A DNA stretch of 40,188 bases from Deltaproteobacteria bacterium (GCA_022340465.1 JAJDNW010000131.1:1-40188), one strand, 5' to 3'. Counted from the first letter of the stretch, positions 5,930 through 14,710 are shown. Numbers and translations are program-made. Notes: generated from the sequence alone by a model not told the origin.

Positions 5930-8511
5930 TGGCCTTGAACCGCAACATCTTAAAATTTTTCAGCATCGGCGGCCACGGGCGAAGGCGCGTTGCGTTGCCT
6001 TTCAACGAATTGTTCGTCCGCTTTCACCAACTGCTGGAGGAAAATACCAAGGCCTTGGAAATCATCACCGAGATGGAAGACAAGCTGGGGGGAGAATACG
6101 TCTTTGACCGCAAATTTCTAGTTGACAAAGTACAGGAAATTAAAGCGACCATCCTCAGCTGCGCCTACTACTTCAACGCCATCACCAATAACGCCTATCA
6201 GCGCATCTATGATGTCATCGAGTCCTTGACCCAAGAGCTGCAGTTGGAACTGAGTGGCCTCCTCGTGTTTCCGCATGGCCCCAATGTCGTTTCATTGGCC
6301 GAGGTCAATGACACCTTGAGCGTGGCGGTGGGCAACAAGGCTTACAGGCTCTCCAAGATCGTTCCCCTGCCCCAGGCGACCGTTCCGCCGGGAATCGTCG
6401 TCACCGCCATGGGGTTTCGCAATTACCTGGCATACAACAATCTGTTTGATGAGATAAACGCACTGCTGCCTTCGTGCCGGGAAGGCAGTCAGCAGTTAGA
6501 AACCGTTTCCCAGAAAATCCGCCTGATGATTCTAGCCGGAGAGATTCCCCCCGACCTGCGCCAGGAAATCCTGAAGGCTGTCGAGCGAATTTTCCCCAAC
6601 CATCCCGAATCAGGCCTTTTCTCGGTTCGCAGCAGCGCCGTGGGAGAAGATGGTGAGTTGAGTTTTGCCGGATTGCACGACACATTTCTGAACGTCCCTC
6701 TCCGCGATTTGCTGTCGAGCTATAAAAAGGTCCTTGCCAGTTTGTACAATCCGGCCGCCTTGGAGTATCGCATCAAGCACCAGATCCCTTTTTCCGACAT
6801 GGCCATGGCGGTAATTTACCAGCGAATGGTGCCGGGGTGGATCAGCGGCGTTACGTACACCATCGATCCCAATACCCCCCAAAAGAACATTTGCCTGGTT
6901 ACCGCGACCCCGGGACTCGGCAAGGGGGTGGTGGAAGGAAGCGCGGAGACCGACACGTTCAGGCTCTCCCGCAACCCGCCCCACGCCATTGAATCGTTTC
7001 GCACCGGCGGAAGCGAATCCCTTTCCCGTCCGGAAGCCCCTGGAAAGGATGCCTGCCTCCCGGACGAGCACGCCCTCCGGCCCTGCCTGACGCCTCAAAT
7101 GGCATCCTCGCTGGTCGAAACGGCCATGATCCTGGAGCGCTTTTTCAAGCGCCCCCTGGATATCGAATGGTCCATCGATTCCGAAAAACAGAAGTGGGTA
7201 CTGCAGGCGCGTCCCCTGGGACTGCCCCGCATCAGCCGTCCCCGCAGTCCGGCCCTGAAAAGCCTTTTGCAGCGCTATCCGGTGGTCATCAAAGATCAGG
7301 GAACCATTGCTTATCGGGGGATCGGTGCCGGTCCCGTATGGTTGAGCAGAGAAGGATCGGATCTGGATCATTTTCCGACGGGTGCCGTCCTGGTTTCACG
7401 GTACAGCCTGCCGATTCTGGCGCGTGTGCTTGCCCGTGCCAGCGCGGTCATTACCGACGTGGGCAGCCCCACAGGCCACATGGCAACGGTTGCGCGCGAA
7501 TTCAGGGTTCCCACGATTGTGGACACCGGTTCGGCCACCGAGATATTGAAACCGGGTCAGCTGGTTACCGTGGATGCGGAAAGGAACGTGGTGTATGAAG
7601 GCCGGATCAGCGAACTTCTCCATCACCAGGTTTTGGAACGGGCCTCTTTTGAGACCAAATATGAATTTCAGCTCTTGCGGCGCCTGCTCAAACGAATCGC
7701 TCCCCTGACGCTGACGAATCCAGAGGCGTCCGAATTTACCCCCGACGGCTGCCGGACCCTGCACGACGTGCTCCGGTTCATGCATGAAAAATCGATCGAT
7801 ACGCTGGTTCGCATAGCCCAGGAGCCGCGGAGCCTGATAAAACATGGCGGGCGGCATTTAAAGGCCGATCTGCCTCTCAACCTGATCCTGGTGGACATCG
7901 GCGGCGGTCTGGACGCCAACTTGCCAAAAACCGATTGGGTGGCACCCGAGCAGATTACATCTCAGCCGATGCTGGCCCTGTGGGCGGGCATGAACTCGCC
8001 GGACGCCTGGGATACGGCTCCGGTTGCCGCTGATTTCAAGGGACTGATTTCAAGCGTGACCCGGACCCAAACCGCGGCCCTGACGGGGGATGTGATCACG
8101 GGCTTGAATATGGCGGTCTTGGGAGCCAATTACCTGAATTTGACGCTGCGGATCGGCTACCATTTTACGGTGGTTGATGCCAGTCTTTGGCCGGCTTCCG
8201 AAAAAAATAATATCTTCATGCGCTTCATCGGCGGAGCGACAGACATCACCCGGCGTTCGCGGCGGGCGGCCTTGCTGGGTGCCATTCTCGAAGAGTTCGG
8301 TTTCAAGGTGGAAAAAAAAGGTGATCTGGTCATCGCCCGCGCTGTTAAAGGAACGGAGCAGGACACGCGCTTTCGTCTGACCATCGTCGGCCGGCTGATC
8401 GGATTTTTGCGACAACTCGATATTCTGATGAAAAACGACGGTGCGGTTGAGCATTATTTCAACCATTTTATGAACAAGTACAGGCATGTTTTTCAGGATG
8501 GCAACAACTAA
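5929..8511 (+). CDS. PEP-synthase-like protein: ATP-grasp plus phosphohistidine domain, no PEP-binding barrel
   Basis: An 860-residue soluble protein. Residues 1-110 are helical and unassigned. About 130-430 is a PPDK-N-type ATP-grasp nucleotide domain (SVRSSAVGEDGELSFAGLHD near 233; ERFFKRPLDIEWSID and WVLQARPL near 404-431). About 480-560 is a mobile phosphohistidine domain with VGSPTGHMATVAREF, the GH histidine near residue 517 being the expected phospho-carrier. The C-terminal 290 residues are an unassigned domain containing LILVDIGGGLD and NLTLRIGYHFTVVDA. The catalytic TIM barrel of PEP synthase or PPDK is absent, so canonical PEP formation is unlikely; the architecture is closer to rifampicin-phosphotransferase-type enzymes. 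Phosphoryl acceptor unknown. Start ATG overlaps the previous stop. Confidence 0.8.
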   Translation: MALNRNILKFFSIGGHGRRRVALPFNELFVRFHQLLEENTKALEIITEMEDKLGGEYVFDRKFLVDKVQEIKATILSCAYYFNAITNNAYQRIYDVIESLTQELQLELSGLLVFPHGPNVVSLAEVNDTLSVAVGNKAYRLSKIVPLPQATVPPGIVVTAMGFRNYLAYNNLFDEINALLPSCREGSQQLETVSQKIRLMILAGEIPPDLRQEILKAVERIFPNHPESGLFSVRSSAVGEDGELSFAGLHDTFLNVPLRDLLSSYKKVLASLYNPAALEYRIKHQIPFSDMAMAVIYQRMVPGWISGVTYTIDPNTPQKNICLVTATPGLGKGVVEGSAETDTFRLSRNPPHAIESFRTGGSESLSRPEAPGKDACLPDEHALRPCLTPQMASSLVETAMILERFFKRPLDIEWSIDSEKQKWVLQARPLGLPRISRPRSPALKSLLQRYPVVIKDQGTIAYRGIGAGPVWLSREGSDLDHFPTGAVLVSRYSLPILARVLARASAVITDVGSPTGHMATVAREFRVPTIVDTGSATEILKPGQLVTVDAERNVVYEGRISELLHHQVLERASFETKYEFQLLRRLLKRIAPLTLTNPEASEFTPDGCRTLHDVLRFMHEKSIDTLVRIAQEPRSLIKHGGRHLKADLPLNLILVDIGGGLDANLPKTDWVAPEQITSQPMLALWAGMNSPDAWDTAPVAADFKGLISSVTRTQTAALTGDVITGLNMAVLGANYLNLTLRIGYHFTVVDASLWPASEKNNIFMRFIGGATDITRRSRRAALLGAILEEFGFKVEKKGDLVIARAVKGTEQDTRFRLTIVGRLIGFLRQLDILMKNDGAVEHYFNHFMNKYRHVFQDGNN

Positions 8512-8523
8512 AGGAGTGTAGCA

Positions 8524-8910
8524 ATGGATGAGAACACGACCGTATGCATTTTGGATGACGAACCCATTGTCGGGGACCGTCTCCGGCCTGAAATGGAAGA
8601 CGATGGATACGAGGTTGAAGTCTTTACCGACAGTGCCGCGGCGATCCAACGATTGAAAGATGGCTGCTTCGATATTTTCATTACGGATTTGAAAATGGAG
8701 GGCGTCGACGGGATGGGTTTCCTGGAAGAAGTCAAGCAACACTGTCCGCATAGCGAAGTAATCATCATTACCGGATATGCGACCATCGAAACTGCCCGGG
8801 AGTCCTTTGTCCGGGGGGCTTACGACTTTATCGCCAAACCGTTCCGAATCAGTGAAATTCGTGATGCGGTCAAGAAAGCCCGGCGGCGGGTTCGCAAAAA
8901 ACGGTCCTGA
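8524..8910 (+). CDS. Single-domain response regulator (receiver only)
   Basis: A 128-residue CheY-like receiver. Acidic pocket DDE at residues 11-13, phospho-acceptor Asp near 56 in ITDLKMEG, switch Thr in IITGYA, and Lys in AKPF are all present. There is no output domain, only a basic tail (ARRRVRKKRS). The sequence around ITGYATIETARESF...GAYDFIAKPF is close to the receiver of the NtrC-type regulator at 9831-11177. The ribosome site AAGGAG is well placed, 12 bases after the previous stop. As the fourth gene of the operon it probably acts by protein-protein contact, perhaps with the phosphohistidine protein or in a phosphorelay with the adjacent kinase. Confidence 0.9.
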   Translation: MDENTTVCILDDEPIVGDRLRPEMEDDGYEVEVFTDSAAAIQRLKDGCFDIFITDLKMEGVDGMGFLEEVKQHCPHSEVIIITGYATIETARESFVRGAYDFIAKPFRISEIRDAVKKARRRVRKKRS

Positions 8911-8933
8911 TTTCCGGAAAGGAAGAGACACAT

Positions 8934-9728
8934 ATGCTCAATCTACTTGTCACCATTGACCATAGTTTGGAATCCAGTTTTGCCCTAAGAACGGCCTGCC
9001 TGTTCGGAACGGATTTGAATATCCAACCGATCCATGTGTTTGACCGTCCGGGACGCGATATCGCTTTTGGCGCCGGGTGGGCCCGTAAATCCTGGGAGCG
9101 TGAGACCAGCCGCCAAGTCGAGGAAACGATGGAGGACCTCGTGGTGGCAGAAAGGAGTCAATGCCCGAATATCCATGACCCGCTGGTCCTGACCGGCGAT
9201 CCCATCCAGGAACCTGCCGACCGCTTCTGGTCCGGTCAATTCGATCTGCTGGTGGTGGGCGCTCCCTTCCGAGGCATGGGACCGCTGGCCCTGTATCGGC
9301 GCTTTCGACATGTGGCGCACAAAGCCGGCCGCCCCCTGCCCCTGATGGTGGTCCGCCATCTCAAGACCATCGAAAAAATCGTCGCCCTCACCGACGGCAG
9401 CGAACTGGCTGAGAACGCCCTGGGGCTCCTGCTCAAAATCAACACGTTCATATCCGGCAGGATCACTCTGGTGGGGATATCCGGTACGGAATCGAGCAAC
9501 CCCTCGGCAGAAGCCTTGAACCTTGAAAGGGGGCTGGCGATTCTGAACGAAAAAGAGATCCAGACAGTGGGCCACTGCGCCTCGGACCTGGGACCGGAGC
9601 GCCTGACCCGCATGCTGAAGAAGGCGCAGCTGCTTGTTCATGCGGTTTATCCGAAGGACACGCATCATTTTTTATTCGATCTGCATGAGGAAGAAATTCA
9701 GTCTGTTTTGCTGTATTTGGCAGGATAA
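8934..9728 (+). CDS. Universal stress protein (UspA-like), two divergent halves
   Basis: A 264-residue protein with an N-terminal UspA-like start (MLNLLVTIDHSLESSFALRT) and a second start-like strand at about residue 147 (IEKIVALTDGSELAENALGL), so it is probably a tandem Usp. The glycine-rich ATP-binding motif (G-x2-G-x9-G-S/T) is not clear in either half; FDLLVVGAPFRGMGPLALYR occurs at about 105. It therefore may not bind ATP. AAGGAAGAG precedes the ATG. It is the last gene of the tauE operon. Usp proteins generally protect cells under energy or redox stress; no specific role can be assigned. Confidence 0.78.
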   Translation: MLNLLVTIDHSLESSFALRTACLFGTDLNIQPIHVFDRPGRDIAFGAGWARKSWERETSRQVEETMEDLVVAERSQCPNIHDPLVLTGDPIQEPADRFWSGQFDLLVVGAPFRGMGPLALYRRFRHVAHKAGRPLPLMVVRHLKTIEKIVALTDGSELAENALGLLLKINTFISGRITLVGISGTESSNPSAEALNLERGLAILNEKEIQTVGHCASDLGPERLTRMLKKAQLLVHAVYPKDTHHFLFDLHEEEIQSVLLYLAG

Positions 9729-9830
9729 TTACCGCATTCGGCCAGGATTTTGAGGCACCGGCCAGCCGCCGGCAATCGTCGACGCCGGCGTCGCCTGGAT
9801 GTCACCGCACCCCCTCATGAATCCTGTCGG

Positions 9831-11177
9831 TCAGATCAGGTTGTACTTCTTTATTTTACGCCAAAGGGTCGATCGCGTGATGCCCAGAATGGCGGCGGCC
9901 TTATCCCGGTGGCCGTCGACTTTACGCAATACGTTGGCAATATGCACGCGTTCCAACTCCTCCAGACTTTGGAGCGTGTCGGCGGCCGATGCCGCCTGCG
10001 TGTTTAGAAATTGCGGCAAATCGTCGACCTGGATCTCCTTTCCCTCCGCCAAAGCCACCGCGCGTGCGACGATATTCTCGAGTTCACGGACATTGCCGGG
10101 GAATTCATATTGTGTCAGAAGCTCACGGGCCTGATCCGAAAAGCCGTGTACATCTTTGTCGTACGCCTCGTTGAACATATGGAGGAAATGATCGGCCAGC
10201 AGCCACAGATCACCCGTGCGATCCGCCAGCCGGGGCACAAAAATGGTCATGACATTCAGCCGGAAGAACAGGTCCTCGCGAAACAGCCCTTTGACCACCT
10301 GTGCTTTTAGATCACGGTTGGAGGCGGCCAGGATACGGATGTCCAGATTGACCGGTCGGCTGCTTCCCAAGCGGTAGATCTGGCCTTCCTGGAGTACTCG
10401 CAAGAGTTTGACCTGCATATCCGCCGGCATGTCGGCGATCTCGTCTAACAGAACGGTGCCGCCATCGGCCGACTGAAGCAATCCCATGCGGGTGGTGAAG
10501 GCGCCGGTAAAGGCACCTTTTTCATGGCCGAACAACTCGTTGGCTATCAGTTCCTGGGAAAAGCCGCCGCAGTTGAAGGAGGTGATCGGCGCTTCGTGGC
10601 GGTGACTGAGAAAGTGAATGGCACGGGCCACCAGCTCCTTGCCGGTACCGCTATCCCCCTGGATGATCACGGGACAATCCAGGGGAGCGATTTTTTCGAT
10701 CATCCGGTAGACCTGTTCCATCTCGGGACTGGTCCCGATAATCCCGGCCTTGCCGGCTTTGTGCGCCATCAGGGCCCGAAGACCGCTGGCTTCTTTGCTG
10801 ATCCTGATCTTTTCGGCCACCCGGGAGATCAAATTGTCGAATTCTGCCAGCCGAATGGGCTTGGTCAAATAATGAAACGCCCCCTCCCGGACCGCCTCGA
10901 TGGCTGAATCGATGGATGCATAGCCGGTGATCACGACCACCTCGGTATCCCGGCAGCAGGCTTTGATGCGCCTTAAAATCTCTATGCCGCCTATGCCCGG
11001 CAATTTCAGATCGGTGATCACCAGGTCGTAGGGCAAAGCGGAAAACGCATTGATAAAGGACTCTCCCTCGAAGAACAGGTCAACCGTGTATCCGGCTTCG
11101 GCCAGGTGTTCCTGCAGCCGCATCCCTGAGATTTTTTCATCTTCGACAACGGCAAGGCGAACCGGCGGTTTATCCAT
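9831..11177 (-). CDS. NtrC-family sigma-54-dependent response regulator
   Basis: A 448-residue activator. Receiver at 1-120 with phospho-acceptor Asp56 (VITDLKLPG). AAA+ central domain with Walker A GDSGTGKE (174-181), the sigma-54 contact loop GAFTGA (221-226), Walker B TVLLDE (241-246) and an arginine-finger region. C-terminal Fis-type helix-turn-helix DKAAAILGITRSTLWRKIKK. ATG 11177 is chosen because GAGGA precedes it and it overlaps the kinase stop by 8 bases (ATGGATAA). It forms a two-component pair with the upstream kinase. It converges on the tauE-usp operon and may control sigma-54 promoters nearby, although I did not find a clear GG-N10-GC site. Confidence 0.93.
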   Translation of the reverse strand: MDKPPVRLAVVEDEKISGMRLQEHLAEAGYTVDLFFEGESFINAFSALPYDLVITDLKLPGIGGIEILRRIKACCRDTEVVVITGYASIDSAIEAVREGAFHYLTKPIRLAEFDNLISRVAEKIRISKEASGLRALMAHKAGKAGIIGTSPEMEQVYRMIEKIAPLDCPVIIQGDSGTGKELVARAIHFLSHRHEAPITSFNCGGFSQELIANELFGHEKGAFTGAFTTRMGLLQSADGGTVLLDEIADMPADMQVKLLRVLQEGQIYRLGSSRPVNLDIRILAASNRDLKAQVVKGLFREDLFFRLNVMTIFVPRLADRTGDLWLLADHFLHMFNEAYDKDVHGFSDQARELLTQYEFPGNVRELENIVARAVALAEGKEIQVDDLPQFLNTQAASAADTLQSLEELERVHIANVLRKVDGHRDKAAAILGITRSTLWRKIKKYNLI

Positions 11178-12606
11178 CGATGGTTTCCTCACTGACCGGC
11201 AAAACAACGGTAAATGTACTGCCCTTGCCCGGAGAGCTGTCCACGGTGATGCGTCCACCGTGTTTTTTAATAATGCCGTAGCTGACCGAAAGCCCCAACC
11301 CCGTTCCCTGTCCCACTTTTTTGGTGGTGAAAAAAGGATCGAAAATGTATGGAAGGTGTTCTTCGGCAATACCGCTCCCCGTATCGCCCACCGTAATCAC
11401 AATTTTGGCGTCAGGCCCCACAGCGGCACGCACCGACAGTTCGCCGCCTGAAGGCATGGCGTGGATGGCATTGGTCAACAAATTGATAAAGACCTGGTGC
11501 AAAGCCTGCCGGTTTCCCTTGACCACCGGCAGGTCGGCGGCAAGATCGAGGCTTAGCTTAATGTTGCTGACCGCGACCTCGTTTTCGGTGATGCGTATCG
11601 TTTCCCTGAGAACATTGACAATGTCCAGCTCTTCGATAAGGGCGGTATTCGACCGCGAGAAGTCGAGCAGGTTCTTGACGATCTCGCTGGCCCGAACAGC
11701 CTGGGCAAGTATGTCGTTCAACATGTCGAGACGTTTCTCGGCGCTGATTTTTCGTTTTCCCGTCAGGCTGTCGATGGTCAGGATAATATTGTTGATCGGA
11801 TTGTTGAGTTCATGCGCCACGCCCGAAACCAGGGTGCCCAGCGATGCGATTTTGCGTGAATGGATGATCTGCTCCTGCCGGGCTTCGAGTTCTTCAGCCA
11901 TGCGGTTGAATGCCAGAATCAGCCGGTCCACTTCGCTCTCGATCCGGTTGGGATGATGTATCAGGCCGAAATCGCCGCGGCCGATTTTCGTTGTCGCCTG
12001 CTCGAGGCTGGACAAGGGCTGGATGACCTTGCGGTTGACCAGGACCGCCCCGATCGCGAAAACGACAAGGATCAGACCCATTGAGATCACCGGCCAGCGC
12101 AATGCCCGATGAGCGGCCACCGCCACCTGATTTTTCCCTTCGGCCAGCAGTTCATGGGACAGATCCACCATGCGTTTCCCAATGGTTCTGATTTTTTCCT
12201 GGACCGGTTCACCGGGAGCGTTAAAAGGTTGTTCCCGGCCCAGAGTCGAAAGGATATCGCCGTATTCCGACAATGCCGATTCCAATTCTTCCCTCGCATA
12301 GGAGTGGGCGTTTCTTCCCGTGTTAAACGGCGGGTTGGCCAGCATCAGCCGGGTATGATCGAACTGCTGTCGGGTTTCATCAAAGTCTGCCCGATCCTGG
12401 TATAGCAGGAAGTTTTTTTCGTATCGTCGTATTTCGAGGACCGTGTTATACAGGTCCTCGTATATCTCCAAATCCAGCGTGGCCTCGTTGATGCCATGGA
12501 TCTCGAAATAGATGATGGAAAAATTGGACAGCCAGATCAAGAGGCCGATCATAGACAGAGCCCTGAATTTCCCCTGCAGGTTGAGATGGAACCAAAGCCG
12601 TTTCAT
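11170..12606 (-). CDS. Membrane sensor histidine kinase, NtrB/ZraS-like
   Basis: A 478-residue kinase counted from ATG 12606. First membrane segment at about 17-35, a periplasmic helical sensor of about 135 residues (36-170) with coiled-coil character, second segment 172-190, HAMP 191-245, HisKA with phospho-acceptor His265 in [12 protein letters not shown], and a complete HATPase domain ([40 protein letters not shown]). The frame is open to ATG 12651; a GAGGGAGGG stretch lies about 20 bases before 12606 and a TTG at 12618 is another candidate, so the start is uncertain. It is translationally coupled to the NtrC-like regulator. Confidence 0.9.
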   Translation of the reverse strand: MKRLWFHLNLQGKFRALSMIGLLIWLSNFSIIYFEIHGINEATLDLEIYEDLYNTVLEIRRYEKNFLLYQDRADFDETRQQFDHTRLMLANPPFNTGRNAHSYAREELESALSEYGDILSTLGREQPFNAPGEPVQEKIRTIGKRMVDLSHELLAEGKNQVAVAAHRALRWPVISMGLILVVFAIGAVLVNRKVIQPLSSLEQATTKIGRGDFGLIHHPNRIESEVDRLILAFNRMAEELEARQEQIIHSRKIASLGTLVSGVAHELNNPINNIILTIDSLTGKRKISAEKRLDMLNDILAQAVRASEIVKNLLDFSRSNTALIEELDIVNVLRETIRITENEVAVSNIKLSLDLAADLPVVKGNRQALHQVFINLLTNAIHAMPSGGELSVRAAVGPDAKIVITVGDTGSGIAEEHLPYIFDPFFTTKKVGQGTGLGLSVSYGIIKKHGGRITVDSSPGKGSTFTVVLPVSEETIDG

Positions 12607-12988
12607 GTGTTTACGCAAGGGGTGGACGCCCCTCCCTCCCTCAAATATCAATATGTCATAATATCAACGCTGGGGTCGATTAGTCGAAGGGGCGGGGAGT
12701 TTTAGCTTAGAACCCTCGTCATCTTCGCGCAGACGGAACACGTAGTGAAGCTTTTACGCTATCCAAAAATCGATTAGCCATATGCACCGGATCCCGGCCT
12801 TCGCGGGGATGACGGAAAAAAACACCCCGACGGCTCCATTAGTTGATTAGTACAGGGAGTGGACCGCTGTCAAGCAAGCCAAGGCAGGTTTTGTTTTTAG
12901 CTGGATAGCGTAGCAAGATTATCTGTTTTGGTTGGATTTGTCCTAAGTGTTTATGAATTTGGTGGGATTAAAAACGTAAACCAAGAAA
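12607..12988. other. Intergenic region with one small palindromic repeat
   Basis: About 380 bases without a convincing gene. At 12787-12815 lies ATCCCGGCCTTCGCGGGGAT followed by GACGG, a form of the very common 'GGGATGACGG' dispersed palindrome of proteobacterial genomes. The region must contain the promoter of the kinase-regulator operon, which I could not place. ATTAG-containing words at 12678, 12772 and 12838 (CGATTAG, GTTGATTAG) recur but show no regular spacing. Confidence 0.4.
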
Positions 12989-13020
12989 GCCGGGCACTGA
13001 TTCGCATGTCAGTGCCCGGC
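12989..13020 (-). terminator. Terminator hairpin after the hsp20 pair
   Basis: GCCGGGCACTGA and TCAGTGCCCGGC form a perfect 12-base-pair stem with an 8-base loop, 11 bases past the stop of the second hsp20 gene. On the minus strand it is followed by CTTTCTTGG, a weak T-tract. Confidence 0.75.
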
Positions 13021-13030
13021 ATTGAACGGA

Positions 13031-13441
13031 TTATCCTGCGGATACAGAAATTTTCCGCGGGGTTGCTCTCTCGACCTTCGGAAGCACAAGACGCAGCACG
13101 CCGTCTTTGAGCTCCGCGGTAATCTTGGCCTGATCGATCACCTCCGACAGTGTAAACTGACGATAGTATTTTCCGACACCGTACTCCATCAGGATGGGAT
13201 CCTCGGATGTTTCACCATCGTTCTCGGCCTCGCCTGTCAATGTGAGCACATCGTCACGCAAATCAATGGTCATGCTATCAGTCGACACACCAGGCATATC
13301 CGCCAGCAGGGTAATATCCTTGTCTGATTCAAATATGTCCACATCGGGGGTATAGACCGGACCCGGGCGCGTTTGTTCCATATCGGTGGACACCTCGTGT
13401 TTTTCTCTGACTTTCAGTTCTTTGGCTTCAGCTTCCGTCAT
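13031..13441 (-). CDS. Small heat shock protein, Hsp20/alpha-crystallin family
   Basis: A 136-residue chaperone-type protein. The alpha-crystallin domain spans about 32-130: YTPDVDIFESDKDITLLADM at the start, the A-x-x-x-GVL-like KDGVLRLVLPK near its end, and a short tail with PRKISVSAG (IxV-type motif). Hsp20 proteins form oligomers that hold unfolding proteins without ATP. It is the second gene of a two-gene operon, 14 bases behind the larger Hsp20, with a strong GGGAGGG ribosome site. Pairs of dissimilar Hsp20s often co-assemble; whether these do is unknown. Confidence 0.92.
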   Translation of the reverse strand: MTEAEAKELKVREKHEVSTDMEQTRPGPVYTPDVDIFESDKDITLLADMPGVSTDSMTIDLRDDVLTLTGEAENDGETSEDPILMEYGVGKYYRQFTLSEVIDQAKITAELKDGVLRLVLPKVERATPRKISVSAG

Positions 13442-13455
13442 AATGATCCCTCCCT

Positions 13456-13914
13456 TCAGTTGATCGTAATTTGCTTGGGTTTGGCTTTTTCGGCTTTGGC
13501 CACACTTACCTTTAAGATCCCATTGGTCAGCGAGGCACTGACGCCATCGGCATCGATCTCACCTGGGAGGTTTATGGCCCGAGAAAACGTACCCTCCTCC
13601 CTCTCTTTGCGATGATAACGAACATTTTCCTTTTCTGCCTCGATCTTGCGCTCCCCCGATATTGACAGACTGCTGCCGGCTGCCTGGATATCCAATTTTT
13701 CTGAAGAGATACCGGGAAGCTCTGCCCTGATGTAATACTTGTCCTGATCTTCTGTCAGGTTGATGGATGGAAACACCCCGGCATGAGGGCTCGGTATACC
13801 ACTTTCAGAAACGCTGCTCAGGAAACTCTCCATCTGTTGACGCATACGCTCCAATTCATGAAATGGGCTTCTCACATTCCAACTCGGTATTCCAAACATT
13901 TTTCTGTAAATCAT
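13456..13914 (-). CDS. Small heat shock protein, Hsp20 family
   Basis: A 152-residue Hsp20. A 40-residue N-terminal arm (ELERMRQQMESFLSSV) precedes the alpha-crystallin domain (FPSINLTEDQDKYYIRAELP ... LTNGILKVSVAKAEKA), with a C-terminal PKQITIN (IxI) motif used for oligomer contacts. ATG 13914 (MIYRKMFGIPSW) follows AAGGAGGGATGTGAA; the longer frame to 13953 lacks such a site. A consensus-like sigma-70 promoter lies at 13976-14003. No CIRCE element or clear sigma-32 promoter is visible, so heat control is not evident. It is divergent from the ribbon-helix-helix-like gene at 14093, a candidate regulator. Confidence 0.92.
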   Translation of the reverse strand: MIYRKMFGIPSWNVRSPFHELERMRQQMESFLSSVSESGIPSPHAGVFPSINLTEDQDKYYIRAELPGISSEKLDIQAAGSSLSISGERKIEAEKENVRYHRKEREEGTFSRAINLPGEIDADGVSASLTNGILKVSVAKAEKAKPKQITIN

Positions 13915-13975
13915 TTCACATCCCTCCTTTGGCTCTTTTTTTTCATGGAACATCGCGTTTCTACTCGCTGTGAAT

Positions 13976-14003
13976 ATGATAAAAATGTTTTTGACGATGT
14001 CAA
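13976..14003 (-). promoter_or_regulatory. Sigma-70-type promoter for the hsp20 operon
   Basis: On the minus strand TTGACA (14003-13998) and TATCAT (13981-13976) are separated by 16 bases, about 60 bases before the first hsp20 start, within very AT-rich DNA that also serves the divergent gene. Confidence 0.6.
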
Positions 14004-14092
14004 TATAATTTTTTTATTTTTTTATTGAATTATTTTTAAATAAATTATATATTAAGTAATGAAAATGAACCGAACGAACGGGGGTGATTTGA

Positions 14093-14710
14093 ATGTCTGA
14101 CAAATTCATCAGAAAAGAGGTTTCGGCCGATACCCTTCCCAGGATGACAACCCTGGCACTCAAGGGGAAACAATCCGTACGGACAAGTTTCAAATTGTCC
14201 GAAGGATCTATTCAGGCCATTAATATTGTTGCTACGCAACTGGGTATCAAGCACCGGTCTCTGTTTGATTATCTCGTTGAGGACACCGATTCGCTCGAAA
14301 CCCTTGCAAAGGAAATTGTCAAAATAGAGCCCGCCAGGAATAAAGGATCTCAAAAAAGTTTCATCGTCAGCCGAGAAACGCTGCAGGTTATCGACAGCCT
14401 TTGCGCAAAACTGAAGATATCCCGGGACACGCTGATCGAATTATCGGTCAGACGCCTGTTGCCGATTATAGAAAAAGAAATAAAAAACCACCTCAAGCGG
14501 AAAGAACTCTTTGAACTTGTGGACAAACAATATCAGGAGAGCAAAAAGGTGTTGGATTCTATCAAAAAAAGTGTCGGGACAGAGGACCCGGCCTACAAAG
14601 CGTACCAGGCCGCCGTCGTTGCCTGCAGGCAGGTAAAAAAACAGTTCAATAAAATTATATCAAAAGGTAGAGTGGCTGAAGGCTTCGACCCCGATACCTT
14701 CAAGGATTGA
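14093..14710 (+). CDS. Uncharacterised protein with two ribbon-helix-helix-like repeats
   Basis: A 205-residue protein I do not recognise by name. Two internal segments have the same pattern: QSVRTSFKLSEGSIQAINIV-ATQLGIKHRSLFDYLV (about 27-62) and SQKSFIVSRETLQVIDSLCA-KLKISRDTLIELSV (about 86-120). Each is a short strand (SFKLS, SFIVS) followed by two helices, with 'LGI-x-R' or 'LKISRD' turns, as in ribbon-helix-helix DNA-binding proteins. A tandem RHH in one chain would bind DNA as a monomeric pseudodimer. The C-terminus (125-190) is basic and probably helical. GGGGGTG lies 7 bases before the ATG. It is divergent from the hsp20 operon across about 180 AT-rich bases, so control of that operon is plausible but unproven. 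Confidence 0.65.
   Translation: MSDKFIRKEVSADTLPRMTTLALKGKQSVRTSFKLSEGSIQAINIVATQLGIKHRSLFDYLVEDTDSLETLAKEIVKIEPARNKGSQKSFIVSRETLQVIDSLCAKLKISRDTLIELSVRRLLPIIEKEIKNHLKRKELFELVDKQYQESKKVLDSIKKSVGTEDPAYKAYQAAVVACRQVKKQFNKIISKGRVAEGFDPDTFKD

Noticed and set aside
6610-7371. 253-codon minus-strand open frame
   Set aside because: Antisense of the phosphohistidine-protein gene; composition-driven and without recognisable domains.
8050-8931. 293-codon minus-strand open frame
   Set aside because: Antisense to the end of the phosphohistidine gene and the whole receiver gene, both of which carry clear motifs.
13954-14092. CIRCE-type heat-shock operator before the hsp20 operon
   Set aside because: No TTAGCACTC-N9-GAGTGCTAA match; only AT-rich DNA and a sigma-70-like promoter are visible.
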